Part shown: piece after piece, positions 1 to 8,431 of the stretch
Position numbering within the stretch: the stretch's first letter is position 1
Layout of the letters: each line of letters starts with the position of its first letter
Source of the DNA: Marivita lacus
Lineage (GTDB): Bacteria > Pseudomonadota > Alphaproteobacteria > Rhodobacterales > Rhodobacteraceae
Direction: 5' to 3'
Assembly: GCF_014637725.1 (NCBI RefSeq)
Contig: NZ_BMFC01000002.1
Coordinates: 434,907 to 498,906, forward strand
DNA length: 64,000 nucleotides
Program-made: the position numbers and the translations under genes
Notes under the pieces: generated by a model
Database searches by the model: none
What the model was told of the DNA's origin: nothing
Seen by the model: the letters and a program-made list of their open reading frames with translations, nothing else

Positions 1-340
1 ACCACGTGTTCCAGAGCATTTCGCCGGTCTGGTCGCCGGGCACCATCATCAGGTTCTCGCGGCAGGTCATGGACGCAAACTCGTGCGCGATCTGGAAGGT
101 ACGCAGCAGCCCCTTGTGAAACAGCTGGTGCGGCGGCAGGCCGGTGATGTCTTCGCCCGCCATGAAGACCTGCCCCGAAGTTGGTGGAAGAACGCCCGCC
201 ACAACGTTGAAAAGAGTTGTCTTTCCTGCGCCGTTAGGGCCAACAAGCCCAGTGATGGAGCCTGTCTCGATCTCGAGAGTGGCGCCATCAACAGCGTGGA
301 AACCGCCGAAATGGCGGTGAAGGTTTTTCACCTCGATCAT
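1..340 (-). CDS. Branched-chain amino-acid ABC transporter ATPase, LivG type (3' end outside window)
   Basis: N-terminal 113 residues of an ABC ATPase; the rest lies beyond the window edge. The reading starts MIEVKNLHRHFGG and has a Walker A motif GPNGAGKT at about residues 34-41, followed by the Q-loop region (RTFQIAHEF). The start is supported by AGGG eight bases upstream. It lies 97 bp downstream of a LivK-type binding protein on the same strand, with a hairpin between them, so it belongs to a LivKHMGF-type importer. The LivG rather than LivF assignment follows from the sequence around FQIAHEF and is moderately sure. Substrate specificity cannot be read from this fragment. Confidence 0.85.
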   Translation of the reverse strand, partial: MIEVKNLHRHFGGFHAVDGATLEIETGSITGLVGPNGAGKTTLFNVVAGVLPPTSGQVFMAGEDITGLPPHQLFHKGLLRTFQIAHEFASMTCRENLMMVPGDQTGEMLWNTW

Positions 341-388
341 CGTTCAATCCCTGTGGCGGTGTTGTCCGGCCCGCCTTGCATAGTGAAA

Positions 389-412
389 CGGCGCGAGAAA
401 ACTCTCGCGCCG
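389..412 (-). terminator. Intercistronic hairpin between binding protein and ATPase genes
   Basis: Perfect 10-bp inverted repeat (CGGCGCGAGA / TCTCGCGCCG) with a 4-nt loop in the 97-bp gap between the LivK-like and LivG-like genes. On the minus strand it is followed by TTTCAC, a weak T-run. Such hairpins usually act as partial terminators or 3' stabilisers that let the binding protein be made in excess over the ATPase. Confidence 0.7.
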
Positions 413-437
413 CTTGGTGTTGCGTGCAGGAACCGGC

Positions 438-1634
438 TTAGCGGTAGCCGACAACCTTGAGAGCGCCGTCCTCGACGGTGAACTCGGCGTAGGAACCCGC
501 AGCTTCGCCCGGCTCGACCAGTTCGACGCCTGTCGCACCCTGGTAGTCCACGTCACCGCCAGCGGCGATGATCTCCAGCGCCTTGTCCAGCTCGCCCGGC
601 AGGATCTGCTCGCCCGGAGCGTTGGCCACGGCAAAGATGTGTGACTGGTAGTCACCCGGCTCTTTCGATCCGGCAACGGCCATCGCCAGCAGCATCAGTG
701 CTGCGGCGTCATAGGATTCACCGGCATAAACCGATGTGCCGTCAATGCCGGCAGCGGTTGCCATTTCGGCGAAAAGGGCGGAGCCTTCGTTGTCCGATCC
801 CGGTGCGGTGCCGATCATGCCGGCGATGTCGTCGCCGAACCGCTCGACCAGCGAGTCGCCGATCATGCCATCACCCATGGCGAACATGTCGAACGCGCCG
901 GTGTCCAGCGCGCCCTGAATGACGCCCGCGCCACCCTGATCGACATAGCCCAGCACGACAAGCGCATCGCCGCCAGCCGAGGCCAGAGCGCCGACTTCAG
1001 CCGAGTAGTCCGCCTTGCCGTCTTCATGCGGTGCCGACAGGGTCACCGATCCGCCAGCTGCCTCGTAGGCCGCTTCGAACGCGTCGGCAAAGCCCTTGCC
1101 GTAATCGTTGTTGGTGTAGGTCACTGCGGCACTGGTGATGCCTTTTTCGACCAAGATGTTCGCCAGCACTTCACCCTGACGCGCATCCGACGGTGCGGTG
1201 CGGAAGAAGAGGCCATTGTCCTCGGCAGCCGACAGTGCAGGCGATGTGGCGGACGGAGAGATCATGACCATGCCGTTCGGCACGGAGACGTTGGCAAGAA
1301 CCGCACCGGTCACGCCGGAACAATCGGGGCCAACCATCGCGCTGATGCCGTCGCTGGTGATCAGGCGCTCGGCTGCGGCGGTCGCTGCGGCGCTGTCCAC
1401 GCAGGTCGAATCCGCGCGAACGGGGGTGATGGTCGCGCCGCCAAGCAGCTTGCCGCTTTCGGTGACTTCCGCCATCGCCATCTCGGCACCCGCCGCCATC
1501 GCAGGCGTCAGGGATTCGATCGGGCCGGTGAAGCCCAGGATGACACCCATCTTGATTTCGTTGGAATGGTTGGCCGCAAAGGCGGAACCCGCCATCAGTG
1601 CGCCAGCTGCCGTGGCCGCCAGAAACTTTTTCAT
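438..1634 (-). CDS. Branched-chain amino-acid type ABC transporter substrate-binding protein
   Basis: 398-residue periplasmic type I binding protein. It begins with a Sec signal peptide (MKKFLAATAAGALMAGSAFA, cleavage after AFA at about residue 20). The mature part has the LivK/Peripla_BP_6 pattern: KMGVILGFTGPIESLTP near the start, then a disulfide-capable pair in STCVDS / GPDCSGV, and GESYDAAALMLLA in the C lobe. The start at 1634 was chosen over an upstream frame extension because GGGAG precedes it and the signal peptide begins there. The ATPase of the same system follows downstream. Ligand is likely an amino acid or amide, not determinable here. Confidence 0.9.
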   Translation of the reverse strand: MKKFLAATAAGALMAGSAFAANHSNEIKMGVILGFTGPIESLTPAMAAGAEMAMAEVTESGKLLGGATITPVRADSTCVDSAAATAAAERLITSDGISAMVGPDCSGVTGAVLANVSVPNGMVMISPSATSPALSAAEDNGLFFRTAPSDARQGEVLANILVEKGITSAAVTYTNNDYGKGFADAFEAAYEAAGGSVTLSAPHEDGKADYSAEVGALASAGGDALVVLGYVDQGGAGVIQGALDTGAFDMFAMGDGMIGDSLVERFGDDIAGMIGTAPGSDNEGSALFAEMATAAGIDGTSVYAGESYDAAALMLLAMAVAGSKEPGDYQSHIFAVANAPGEQILPGELDKALEIIAAGGDVDYQGATGVELVEPGEAAGSYAEFTVEDGALKVVGYR

Positions 1635-1889
1635 ATCTGTACTCCCATGTTGGAACATCGCTGTGTTCTGGCTCAAGACGATATTCAGATGCAGTGGAAA
1701 AGAAAAGACCCCTCGCATCGCGGCTGTTGTGCCGTGGGGTATGGTTTCAAGGACTTAGGGGCAGGGCTTGAGGTGCTTCGAAGCATTTTGCGCCTGGCCT
1801 TGGTGGCTCACGACTTCGTAAGGGCCGTTGCCCCAACGGCAGGCGGGCCCATATTCCTGACAAATCCAGTCAATCCGGAGATGCGCCCC

Positions 1890-3023
1890 ATGTCACACCT
1901 GCGCCGCCTCACCCTGTCGCTGTCGCTCCTGCTGTCCTCTGCTGTACTTGCACCCGTGGCCGCACAGACGATGTCCGAAACGATCCAGACCAGCGCCGGG
2001 GCGATGCAGGTCTCGGCAGTGGTGACGGGGCTGGACGAGCCCTGGGCGTTCGGATTTTTACCGGATGGTAAAATCGTGGTGACAGAGCGGGATGGCCGCG
2101 TGCTGCTGGTCACGCCCGGTGGTGCTGCCGTGGCACTGCGCACCCCGCCCGAGTCCCATTCCGACGGGCAGGGCGGTCTGCTGGACGTTCTGGTGCCGCG
2201 CGACTTTGCGCAAAGCCGGACGCTCTTCTTCACCCATGCCAAGCGTCAGGGGCGTGGCAGCGGAACAGCGGTCACCAAGGCGGTGCTGAACGCGGAGGGC
2301 ACGGCACTGACCAATCACGAGACGATCTTTGAAATCGCGCCCGGATCCAGCGGCGGGCGGCATTTCGGGTCTCGCATTGTCGAGGCCCGCGACGGCACGC
2401 TTTTCGTGACCGTGGGCGACCGGGGCTCGGATGATACCGCGCAGGACCGCAGCCTTCACAACGGCTCGGTGCTGCGCATCACCAAGACCGGCGCTGTGCC
2501 ATCCGACAACCCGTTCTTGAACGTCAGTGGCGTACAGCCCGAGATCTGGTCTTACGGTCACCGCAACCCGCAGGGTGCCGCACTTGATGCCTCCGGCCAG
2601 CTTTGGGTCAACGAACATGGCGCACGAGGCGGCGACGAGGTGAACCGCATCCGGAAAGGTGCCAATTTCGGTTGGCCGGTGATTTCATATGGTCGGCATT
2701 ATTCGGGCCGCAGCATCGGTGAGGGTACGGCCAAGGCCGGGATGGAACAGCCTGAAACCTATTGGGATCCCTCCATCGCGCCTTCAGGGATGAGCTTCTA
2801 CAAAGGCGGCCCGGTGGGCGGCTGGAACGGTGACATGTTCGTCGGCTCGCTCAAGTTCGACTACATCTCGCGTTTGAACGGCGCGCCGCTGCGCGAAGTG
2901 GAACAGATCAAGGGTGACAGCACCCAGCGCGTGCGCGATCTGCGCCAAGGCCCGGATGGCGCGCTGTGGTTCCTGAGTGTCGGCAACGGCGCGCTCTACC
3001 GGATGGCAGGCGTGGGGTCGTAG
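1890..3023 (+). CDS. PQQ-dependent aldose sugar dehydrogenase (YliI/Asd type)
   Basis: 377-residue exported protein of the soluble glucose/aldose dehydrogenase family, a six-bladed beta-propeller that uses PQQ and calcium to oxidise sugars in the periplasm. A signal peptide (MSHLRRLTL.., ending near APVAAQ) precedes blade motifs typical of the family: DEPWAFGFLPDGK, GGRHFGSRI, VTVGDRGSDD, YGHRNPQG, VNEHGARGGDE and FVGSLK near the C-terminus. The methionine at 1890 was preferred to one at 1881 because GGAG at 1877-1880 gives correct spacing only for 1890. It stands alone, divergent from the LivK-like gene and convergent with the CDF gene. Confidence 0.9.
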   Translation: MSHLRRLTLSLSLLLSSAVLAPVAAQTMSETIQTSAGAMQVSAVVTGLDEPWAFGFLPDGKIVVTERDGRVLLVTPGGAAVALRTPPESHSDGQGGLLDVLVPRDFAQSRTLFFTHAKRQGRGSGTAVTKAVLNAEGTALTNHETIFEIAPGSSGGRHFGSRIVEARDGTLFVTVGDRGSDDTAQDRSLHNGSVLRITKTGAVPSDNPFLNVSGVQPEIWSYGHRNPQGAALDASGQLWVNEHGARGGDEVNRIRKGANFGWPVISYGRHYSGRSIGEGTAKAGMEQPETYWDPSIAPSGMSFYKGGPVGGWNGDMFVGSLKFDYISRLNGAPLREVEQIKGDSTQRVRDLRQGPDGALWFLSVGNGALYRMAGVGS

Positions 3024-3037
3024 ACGAAGGCGCGCCG

Positions 3038-3928
3038 TCAGTCGAGCACGACAATCCCGGTGTGTTTCTGCTTGTGTTCCGGCTCCACATGGATCGTCAC
3101 GCGGCTGTCCGGCACGGCCTTTCCGATGGCAGCCTCGATCCGGTCGCAGATCTCGTGGGCATCGAACACCGTCATGTCTCCGGGCACAACGAGGTGAAAC
3201 TCCACAAAGGTCACGGCACCGGCGTGGCGGGTGCGCAGGTCATGCGCCTCGACCGCGCCGTCGGCCTGTTCCGAGATCACGTCGCGGATCCGGGCCAGCG
3301 TGGTTTCGGGCACCGCCTCGTCCATCAAACCGCTGAGCGAGTCCTTGATCACCCGTGACCCCGACCACAGGATATGCACCGCCACCAGCGCCGCCATGAT
3401 CGGATCGAACAGCCACCAGCCGGTGACAAAGGCCAGAAGCACGCCTGCCGCCACGCCAACCGAGGTCAGCACATCGGTCCACAGATGCCTTCCATCGGCT
3501 ACCAGTGCAGGCGATTTCAACCGGCGTCCCTGCCGCAGCAGCACCATCGCCCAGGCCGCGTTGAGCGCCGTGGCTGCGCCGTTGACCAGCAGCCCTTCTA
3601 TGGGCGCATCCAGCGCGCGGGGCGACAGGAATCCCGCATAGGCTTCGCGCAGGATGAAGAGCGCCGCGATGATGATCATCACGCCCTCCAGCACCGCGCT
3701 GAAAAACTCCGCCTTGTGATGGCCGAAAGGGTGGTTCGCATCGGCGGGGCGCTGCGCCACCCGAATGGCGATCAGCGCGGCAAAGGCGGTGGTCAGGTTC
3801 ACCGTGCTTTCCAGCGCATCCGACAAAAGCGCCACCGACCCGGTGATCCACCATGCGAGCGCCTTGAGGCCCAGCACCACGATCCCCACCAGCAGGCTTC
3901 CTAGAGCGAGTTTGAGCGCGGCGGACAT
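3038..3928 (-). CDS. Cation diffusion facilitator (CDF) metal efflux transporter
   Basis: 296-residue inner-membrane proton/divalent-metal antiporter, normal length for the family. Hydrophobic segments for about six transmembrane helices occupy residues 5-200 and a soluble ferredoxin-like C-terminal domain follows. TM2 carries LLSDALEST (Asp37, Glu40) and the TM2-TM3 loop carries HPFGHHKAE (66-74), the CDF hallmark. TM5 has the VIKDSLSGLMDEA segment. The second TM2 aspartate of FieF is not conserved; SDALES variants occur in many CDF proteins, so metal choice (Zn, Fe, Mn or Co) is open. The C-tail has a small His cluster (HVEPEHKQKH). It converges with the sugar dehydrogenase gene, 14 bp apart. 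Confidence 0.92.
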   Translation of the reverse strand: MSAALKLALGSLLVGIVVLGLKALAWWITGSVALLSDALESTVNLTTAFAALIAIRVAQRPADANHPFGHHKAEFFSAVLEGVMIIIAALFILREAYAGFLSPRALDAPIEGLLVNGAATALNAAWAMVLLRQGRRLKSPALVADGRHLWTDVLTSVGVAAGVLLAFVTGWWLFDPIMAALVAVHILWSGSRVIKDSLSGLMDEAVPETTLARIRDVISEQADGAVEAHDLRTRHAGAVTFVEFHLVVPGDMTVFDAHEICDRIEAAIGKAVPDSRVTIHVEPEHKQKHTGIVVLD

Positions 3929-4095
3929 GGCGTTCCCCTTTGGATGGGGGCGCTTTACAGGGCGGGGGCGGAGCGCTCAACCCTCTGAATCTGCGATTGA
4001 TACTGACTTTCAAATGCAGGCCCGGACCATTTGGTTCGCCGTGGCGGTGGAGGTGGCCACCTGTTTGGAGCAGCCACCTCTCTGCCATGGGTCAC

Positions 4096-4866
4096 TCAGG
4101 TCTTGCGGCTTTCCAGCGCCATTCCGATGCCTGCTTCCTTGAGGGCGGCGTTGATGTCCTTGAAATCGACACCGGAGGCGGGCAGCACCGCAAGCATCGT
4201 TGCAATGTCGCGTTCGCTGAGGTCCAGCGAGTCGAGGTTCGGGATCTCTCTGAGGCTCTCTGCGATCAGAGGCGGCCTGAACACAAAGCCGGTTTCAGGC
4301 GTGATCTCGGCCAATGCTCCTCCAGATGCCGTGGGCAGGCTGGATTGGGTCTGGTCGTTTATGACGCCGTTTGCATCCAGATACGTCGCCCGGTTCTGCG
4401 GGGTCAGCAGGACGCGGGCAGGGCGGTCAAGCTGCGGCTCGAAGGTGATCCCACCGGGGAACGAAAACCGGATGTTGGCAGGCAGGCGCAGGCGAACATA
4501 GCCGCGGGCCTCGAAATTGGCGGGCAAGACTGCGACCGGAAACGGATCGCTTGGCAAAAGCGCGACCTTGGCGGTTTCGTTCGGCGCGATGGTGATCGTC
4601 GGGTTCAGAGTGAAAACCGAAGAGGTCAGACCACCCGACAGGCTGGCCGAAGTGTTGTTGGAATTCGCAGTGTCCACGAAGGCCACGGTATTGTTGAACA
4701 GGCTGCGGTCCGGGTCGCTGACCGAGGAGGTTACGAAACTCAGCGAGAACCGCAGTTCCACGTCTTCGAGGTTCGTGATGTTGAGGAAATATCCCTGAAG
4801 CACCCGGTCTGCCGCGCCGACCGGGGATTGGGGTTTGTAAATCAATTCAAAAGAAGAGACTTCCAT
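4096..4866 (-). CDS. Unrecognised beta-rich cytosolic protein
   Basis: 256-residue protein that I do not recognise. Residues 1-150 are rich in alternating hydrophobic/Thr/Ser/Asn stretches (LQGYFLNITNLED, FTLNPTITIAPNETAKVALLP, GYVRLRLPANIRFSFPGG) as in an immunoglobulin-like beta-sandwich. The last 60 residues look helical (LDLSERDIATMLAVLPASGVDFKDINAALKEAGIG). There is no signal peptide or membrane segment, although the N-terminal part resembles exported beta-sandwich domains. The start is well supported by AGGAG eight bases upstream. It is monocistronic, between the CDF gene and a GlxA-like regulator, with a 12-bp tandem repeat in its upstream region. Confidence 0.75.
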   Translation of the reverse strand: MEVSSFELIYKPQSPVGAADRVLQGYFLNITNLEDVELRFSLSFVTSSVSDPDRSLFNNTVAFVDTANSNNTSASLSGGLTSSVFTLNPTITIAPNETAKVALLPSDPFPVAVLPANFEARGYVRLRLPANIRFSFPGGITFEPQLDRPARVLLTPQNRATYLDANGVINDQTQSSLPTASGGALAEITPETGFVFRPPLIAESLREIPNLDSLDLSERDIATMLAVLPASGVDFKDINAALKEAGIGMALESRKT

Positions 4867-4905
4867 ATCGGTAACTCCTGAAATTGTGAGATCAAAATGC
4901 CGTGC

Positions 4906-4929
4906 GCCGTCAAATATGCCGTCAAATAT
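4906..4929. repeat. Perfect tandem duplication of a 12-mer
   Basis: GCCGTCAAATAT occurs twice back to back, 40-63 bp upstream of the start of the unrecognised minus-strand gene (4866). The position suits a promoter or operator element for that gene, but a slippage scar is equally possible. Confidence 0.8.
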
Positions 4930-5078
4930 ACAGGCGCAGGGGGCGGCAGAGCCTTGGGCGAGGTGATTGACCGCTCGACCGCCAAGGACAACGCTACAAG
5001 TTTGAGAAGTGGCGCGAGAGTGAGAAGGGTGTGAGTACGGCGCTCACGCCGCATCGCGCCCGAAGTTCAGAGCAATGT

Positions 5079-5103
5079 GTTCACCAAACGCGCTTGGGTG
5101 AAC
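5079..5103 (-). terminator. Imperfect 25-bp palindrome after the GlxA-like gene
   Basis: GTTCACC at 5079-5085 pairs with GGTGAAC at 5097-5103 and the inner bases (CAAACGCGCTTG) largely continue the symmetry. It starts just past the stop codon of the regulator gene on the minus strand. No T-run follows, so it may be a stability hairpin or a protein site rather than an intrinsic terminator. Confidence 0.45.
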
Positions 5104-5107
5104 TGCG

Positions 5108-6112
5108 TTACACCGACAGCCGCGACGCGTGCGCCCCGCGTTCGCGGTAGGGCGTTGTTTCGTAATGCGCGCGGTAGCATTTCGAGAAATGCGACGGTGA
5201 GGCAAAGCCGCAGGCCAGCGCCACGTTGATCACGCTCATGTCGGTCTGCATCAGCAGGTTGCGCGCCTTTTGCAGGCGCAGTTCCATGTAATACCGCTTT
5301 GGGCTGCGGCTCAGGTAGCGGCGGAACAGCCGTTCGAGCTGGCGCGTGGACATGCCCACCTGATGGGCCAGAACCGAGGGGCTGATCGGCTCTTCGATGT
5401 TCTGCTCCATCATCTGGATGACCTTGGACAGCTTGGGGTGCCGCACGCCGATGCGGGTCGGCACGGACAGGCGCTGCGTGTCCTGATCGGTGCGGATCGA
5501 GTTGTAGATCAACTGGTCGGCCACCGCGCCGGCCAGTTCCTCGCCGTGATCGTCGGCGATGATCTTGAGCATCAGATCGACCGACGCGGTGCCGCCTGCC
5601 GTCGTGATGCGGTTGCCATCGACGACAAAGATCGACTTGGTCAGCGTCACCTCGGGAAATTCCTCGGTAAAGCTGTCCTGGTTTTCCCAATGGATCGTCG
5701 CGCGTTTGCCGTCCAGCAATCCTGCACAGGCCAGCGAATAGGCCGCGGTGCACAGCCCGCCGACCTTCAACCCGCGCCGTGCCTCGCGGCGCAGCCAGTT
5801 GACGACGCGCTTGGTCGTGGCCGATTGCACGTCGATGCCGCCGCAGACAAGCACCACATCGTCGCGGTTCAACTCGATCAGGTCCGAATCCAGCCGAAAG
5901 GACACGCCCGCTGAACAGCTGATCTCGACGCCACCCTCGCCGATGATGGTCCAGTCATAGAGCTTGCGGTTCGCCATGCGGTTCGCGATCCGCAAGGATT
6001 CCACCGCCGCCGAGAAACACAGCATCGTGAATTCGGGCAGCAGGACAAAGGCGAATTTGCGCGGTTTGCTGGGGACGCGGTCAAGTTCTACATTCTGGCG
6101 GGTCGGTAACAT
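5108..6112 (-). CDS. GlxA-family transcriptional regulator (DJ-1/PfpI domain plus AraC HTH)
   Basis: 334-residue regulator with an N-terminal DJ-1/PfpI-like amidotransferase fold (from [20 protein letters not shown], through VCGGIDVQ and [17 protein letters not shown], to about residue 190) and a C-terminal AraC/XylS double helix-turn-helix ([24 protein letters not shown], then [23 protein letters not shown]). This is the GlxA/ArgR-type architecture used for amino-acid and quaternary-amine catabolism genes; the regulon here is unknown. I start at MLPTRQ because AAGGG lies upstream and the extra 16 residues of the longer frame look non-coding. It is divergent from the class II DAHP synthase gene. 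Confidence 0.88.
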   Translation of the reverse strand: MLPTRQNVELDRVPSKPRKFAFVLLPEFTMLCFSAAVESLRIANRMANRKLYDWTIIGEGGVEISCSAGVSFRLDSDLIELNRDDVVLVCGGIDVQSATTKRVVNWLRREARRGLKVGGLCTAAYSLACAGLLDGKRATIHWENQDSFTEEFPEVTLTKSIFVVDGNRITTAGGTASVDLMLKIIADDHGEELAGAVADQLIYNSIRTDQDTQRLSVPTRIGVRHPKLSKVIQMMEQNIEEPISPSVLAHQVGMSTRQLERLFRRYLSRSPKRYYMELRLQKARNLLMQTDMSVINVALACGFASPSHFSKCYRAHYETTPYRERGAHASRLSV

Positions 6113-6281
6113 GGATATCGGGGCCCTTGGCTCTAAGCTGCGGCACGGTGCGCGCCACATGGTCAGAAGAGACGCCCGGGGTCAAGCGTTCGAGGGCGAT
6201 TCCTTGCTGGTCAGACAGGGGCTGTTTCTGTATAGCGGGGCCGCTAACGCTAAATTACGAGCATTGACCGGAGTAGAAACA

Positions 6282-7652
6282 ATGACCGAGTGGAAAAAAT
6301 CAGGCTGGCGCGCAAAACCGCGGATTCAGATGCCTGACTATACGGATGCGGCAAAGCTGGAAGCTGTCGAAGCCCAGCTGTCGAAATATCCGCCGCTGGT
6401 CTTTGCAGGCGAGGCGCGCAAGCTGAAAAAGGCACTGGGGGCGGCATCGCGTGGCGAGGCGTTCCTGCTGCAGGGCGGCGATTGTGCCGAGGCGTTCGAC
6501 CAGTTCAGCGCCAACGGAATTCGCGACACGTTCAAGGTGATGCTGCAGATGGCGATGGTCCTGACCTTCGGGGCAAAGGTGCCCGTGGTCAAGGTGGGCC
6601 GCATGGCAGGCCAGTTTGCCAAGCCGCGCTCGGCCCCGACCGAGACCGTCGATGGTCTGGAGCTGCCAAGCTACCGCGGTGACATCATCAACGAACTGGC
6701 CTTCACGCCCGAGGCGCGCATGCCCGATCCGGCCCGGATGTTGCAGGCCTACACGCAGGCTGCGGCGACGCTGAACCTGCTGCGCGCCTTCTCGACCGGT
6801 GGTTATGCCGATGTGCACCAGGTCCACCAGTGGACGCTCGGATTCACCGAAAGCGAGAAAGCCGCCAAGTACCGCGATCTGGCGAACCGCATCAGTGACA
6901 CGCTTGATTTCATGAAGGCCGCCGGTATCGACAGCGACCGCGCCCATACGCTGCAGACGGTGGATTTCTACACCAGCCATGAATCGCTGCTGCTTGAGTA
7001 CGAAGAGGCGCTGACCCGTCAGGACAGCACCTCCGGCAAGTGGCTTGCAGGCTCAGGCCACATGATCTGGATCGGCGACCGCACCCGTCAGCCCGATGGC
7101 GCGCATGTCGAATTCGCGCGCGGCGTGCTGAACCCGGTTGGTCTCAAATGCGGCCCGACCACGACGGCCGAAGACCTCAAGGTGCTGATGGCCAAGCTGA
7201 ACCCGGAAAACGAGGCGGGCAAGCTGACGCTGATCGCACGGTTCGGGGCTGGCAAGGTGGGCGAACATCTGCCGCGCCTGATCAAGACCGTGGCCGAGGA
7301 GGGCGCCAACGTCACATGGGTCTGCGACCCGATGCACGGCAACACGATCAAGTCGTCCACCGGCTACAAGACCCGTCCGTTTGAACTGGTCCTGCGCGAA
7401 GTGCGCGAGTTCTTCAGCGTCCACAACGCCGAAGGCACCGTTCCCGGCGGTGTGCATTTCGAGATGACCGGTCAGGATGTGACCGAATGCACCGGCGGTG
7501 TCCGGGCGGTGAGCGAGGAAAATCTGAGCGACCGCTACCACACGGCCTGCGACCCGCGCCTCAATGCGTCCCAATCGCTGGAACTGGCCTTCCTCGTGGC
7601 CGAGGAACTGACATCGCGCCGCGAAGCACAGGTCGCCGCCAAGGCAGGCTGA
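6282..7652 (+). CDS. aroG: Class II 3-deoxy-7-phosphoheptulonate (DAHP) synthase
   Basis: 456-residue enzyme for the first step of the shikimate pathway, condensing phosphoenolpyruvate and erythrose 4-phosphate. It is the class II (plant/mycobacterial) type: [12 protein letters not shown] with the metal-binding Cys, [14 protein letters not shown] for substrate binding, [24 protein letters not shown], and [15 protein letters not shown] with further metal ligands. Length and start ([13 protein letters not shown]) match the family, and GGAG precedes the start by eight bases. It is followed by a strong terminator and appears monocistronic. The symbol varies between genomes (aroF, aroG or aroH). 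Confidence 0.96.
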   Translation: MTEWKKSGWRAKPRIQMPDYTDAAKLEAVEAQLSKYPPLVFAGEARKLKKALGAASRGEAFLLQGGDCAEAFDQFSANGIRDTFKVMLQMAMVLTFGAKVPVVKVGRMAGQFAKPRSAPTETVDGLELPSYRGDIINELAFTPEARMPDPARMLQAYTQAAATLNLLRAFSTGGYADVHQVHQWTLGFTESEKAAKYRDLANRISDTLDFMKAAGIDSDRAHTLQTVDFYTSHESLLLEYEEALTRQDSTSGKWLAGSGHMIWIGDRTRQPDGAHVEFARGVLNPVGLKCGPTTTAEDLKVLMAKLNPENEAGKLTLIARFGAGKVGEHLPRLIKTVAEEGANVTWVCDPMHGNTIKSSTGYKTRPFELVLREVREFFSVHNAEGTVPGGVHFEMTGQDVTECTGGVRAVSEENLSDRYHTACDPRLNASQSLELAFLVAEELTSRREAQVAAKAG

Positions 7653-7673
7653 TCGCGTTTAATGACTTCGGAA

Positions 7674-7702
7674 AGGGGCGGCTCTGCGGGGCCGCCCTTT
7701 TT
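7674..7702 (+). terminator. Intrinsic terminator of the DAHP synthase gene
   Basis: GC-rich hairpin GGGCGGC (7676-7682) / GCCGCCC (7691-7697) followed by TTTTT. The last T abuts the stop codon of the convergent PAS gene at 7702. Confidence 0.9.
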
Positions 7703-8280
7703 CATGCGTTGTTGACCACGAGGCGCAGATGCGACCTGCGGGCAGGGGCCATGACGGGCGGGGTTGTGGCACGGATTGCGACCAGCCCGAACCGGCAGGG
7801 TGCCGCGACAGTCTCACCGATGGGGGCCAGCCCGCCCAGAAGCTGCGTGATGCGCCCTGACTCGGCGCGCAACGGGTAGAGCACCATGCGGGCCGCCACA
7901 TCCTGCTTCGCCACGGACAGGTCCAACTCGATGGGGCAGCGGCTGTCACAGGCGGTGCGCAGTGCCTCGTTGAAGGCCGGGCGATCCTCTGGCCGGAACA
8001 TCAGGCTCAGCGGCAGACCGGCGCAATCGCCGCCCGTCATTTCAGCCACTGATCCACCTGCAACGCGAATGCGCGCATGGGATTGACCGTACCGTTCGGC
8101 CAGAAACGCATGATCCAGCGCGTCCTGGATGTCCGCAGGATCGACCCGTGACCACAGTGGCACATCGCCCTGCGCGGCAAGCCCCCGCCAACAGGCGTCC
8201 AGTATCCCAAGCGCCCGCGCCGCGTGGCGGTTCAGCACGTGCGGTGTCAATGAGGTGATGATCATCGCCGGTGGTCCCAT
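7702..8280 (-). CDS. PAS-domain protein of the PAS_5 (DUF1457) family
   Basis: 192-residue soluble protein resembling the PAS_5 family common in Rhodobacterales and other alphaproteobacteria. The sequence has the family pattern: an N-terminal helix (RALGILDACWRGLAA), the strand segment DVPLWSRVDPADIQDALDHAF, RYGQSHARIRVAGGSVAEMTGGDCAGLPLSLMF, then LGGLAPIG. The start MGPPAMIITS is preceded by AGGGA; the internal MIITS start is also possible. It has no output domain, so it presumably senses or scaffolds. A perfect CtrA box lies 54-68 bp upstream, suggesting control by the CckA/CtrA phosphorelay. Confidence 0.78.
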   Translation of the reverse strand: MGPPAMIITSLTPHVLNRHAARALGILDACWRGLAAQGDVPLWSRVDPADIQDALDHAFLAERYGQSHARIRVAGGSVAEMTGGDCAGLPLSLMFRPEDRPAFNEALRTACDSRCPIELDLSVAKQDVAARMVLYPLRAESGRITQLLGGLAPIGETVAAPCRFGLVAIRATTPPVMAPARRSHLRLVVNNA

Positions 8281-8333
8281 CCGTTCCCTGAACCCGGCAC
8301 TATCACATTCCTGCCGCAATTTGGTCCGAGATC

Positions 8334-8348
8334 TTAACAAATGGTTAA
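8334..8348. promoter_or_regulatory. CtrA box TTAA-N7-TTAA between the PAS gene and yicC
   Basis: TTAA at 8334-8337 and TTAAC at 8345-8349 are separated by exactly seven bases (CAAATGG), the canonical alphaproteobacterial CtrA recognition sequence. It lies 54 bp upstream of the PAS gene and 84 bp upstream of yicC, so it could serve either promoter. The PAS gene is the more plausible target. Confidence 0.75.
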
Positions 8349-8431
8349 CTTCTGCAACGGGTGCAATCGCTTGCATCAAACCTGCGCACAGCGTAACCCA
8401 AAGCCCTGATGACGGGGAGCGGGGGAACATC

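Noticed and set aside
1026-1889. Upstream extension of the sugar dehydrogenase frame
   Set aside because: It runs antisense through the LivK-like gene; signal peptide and ribosome site place the start at 1890.
4842-5054. 70-codon minus-strand frame overlapping the start of the unrecognised gene
   Set aside because: No ribosome site, no homology, and it conflicts with the well-supported start at 4866.
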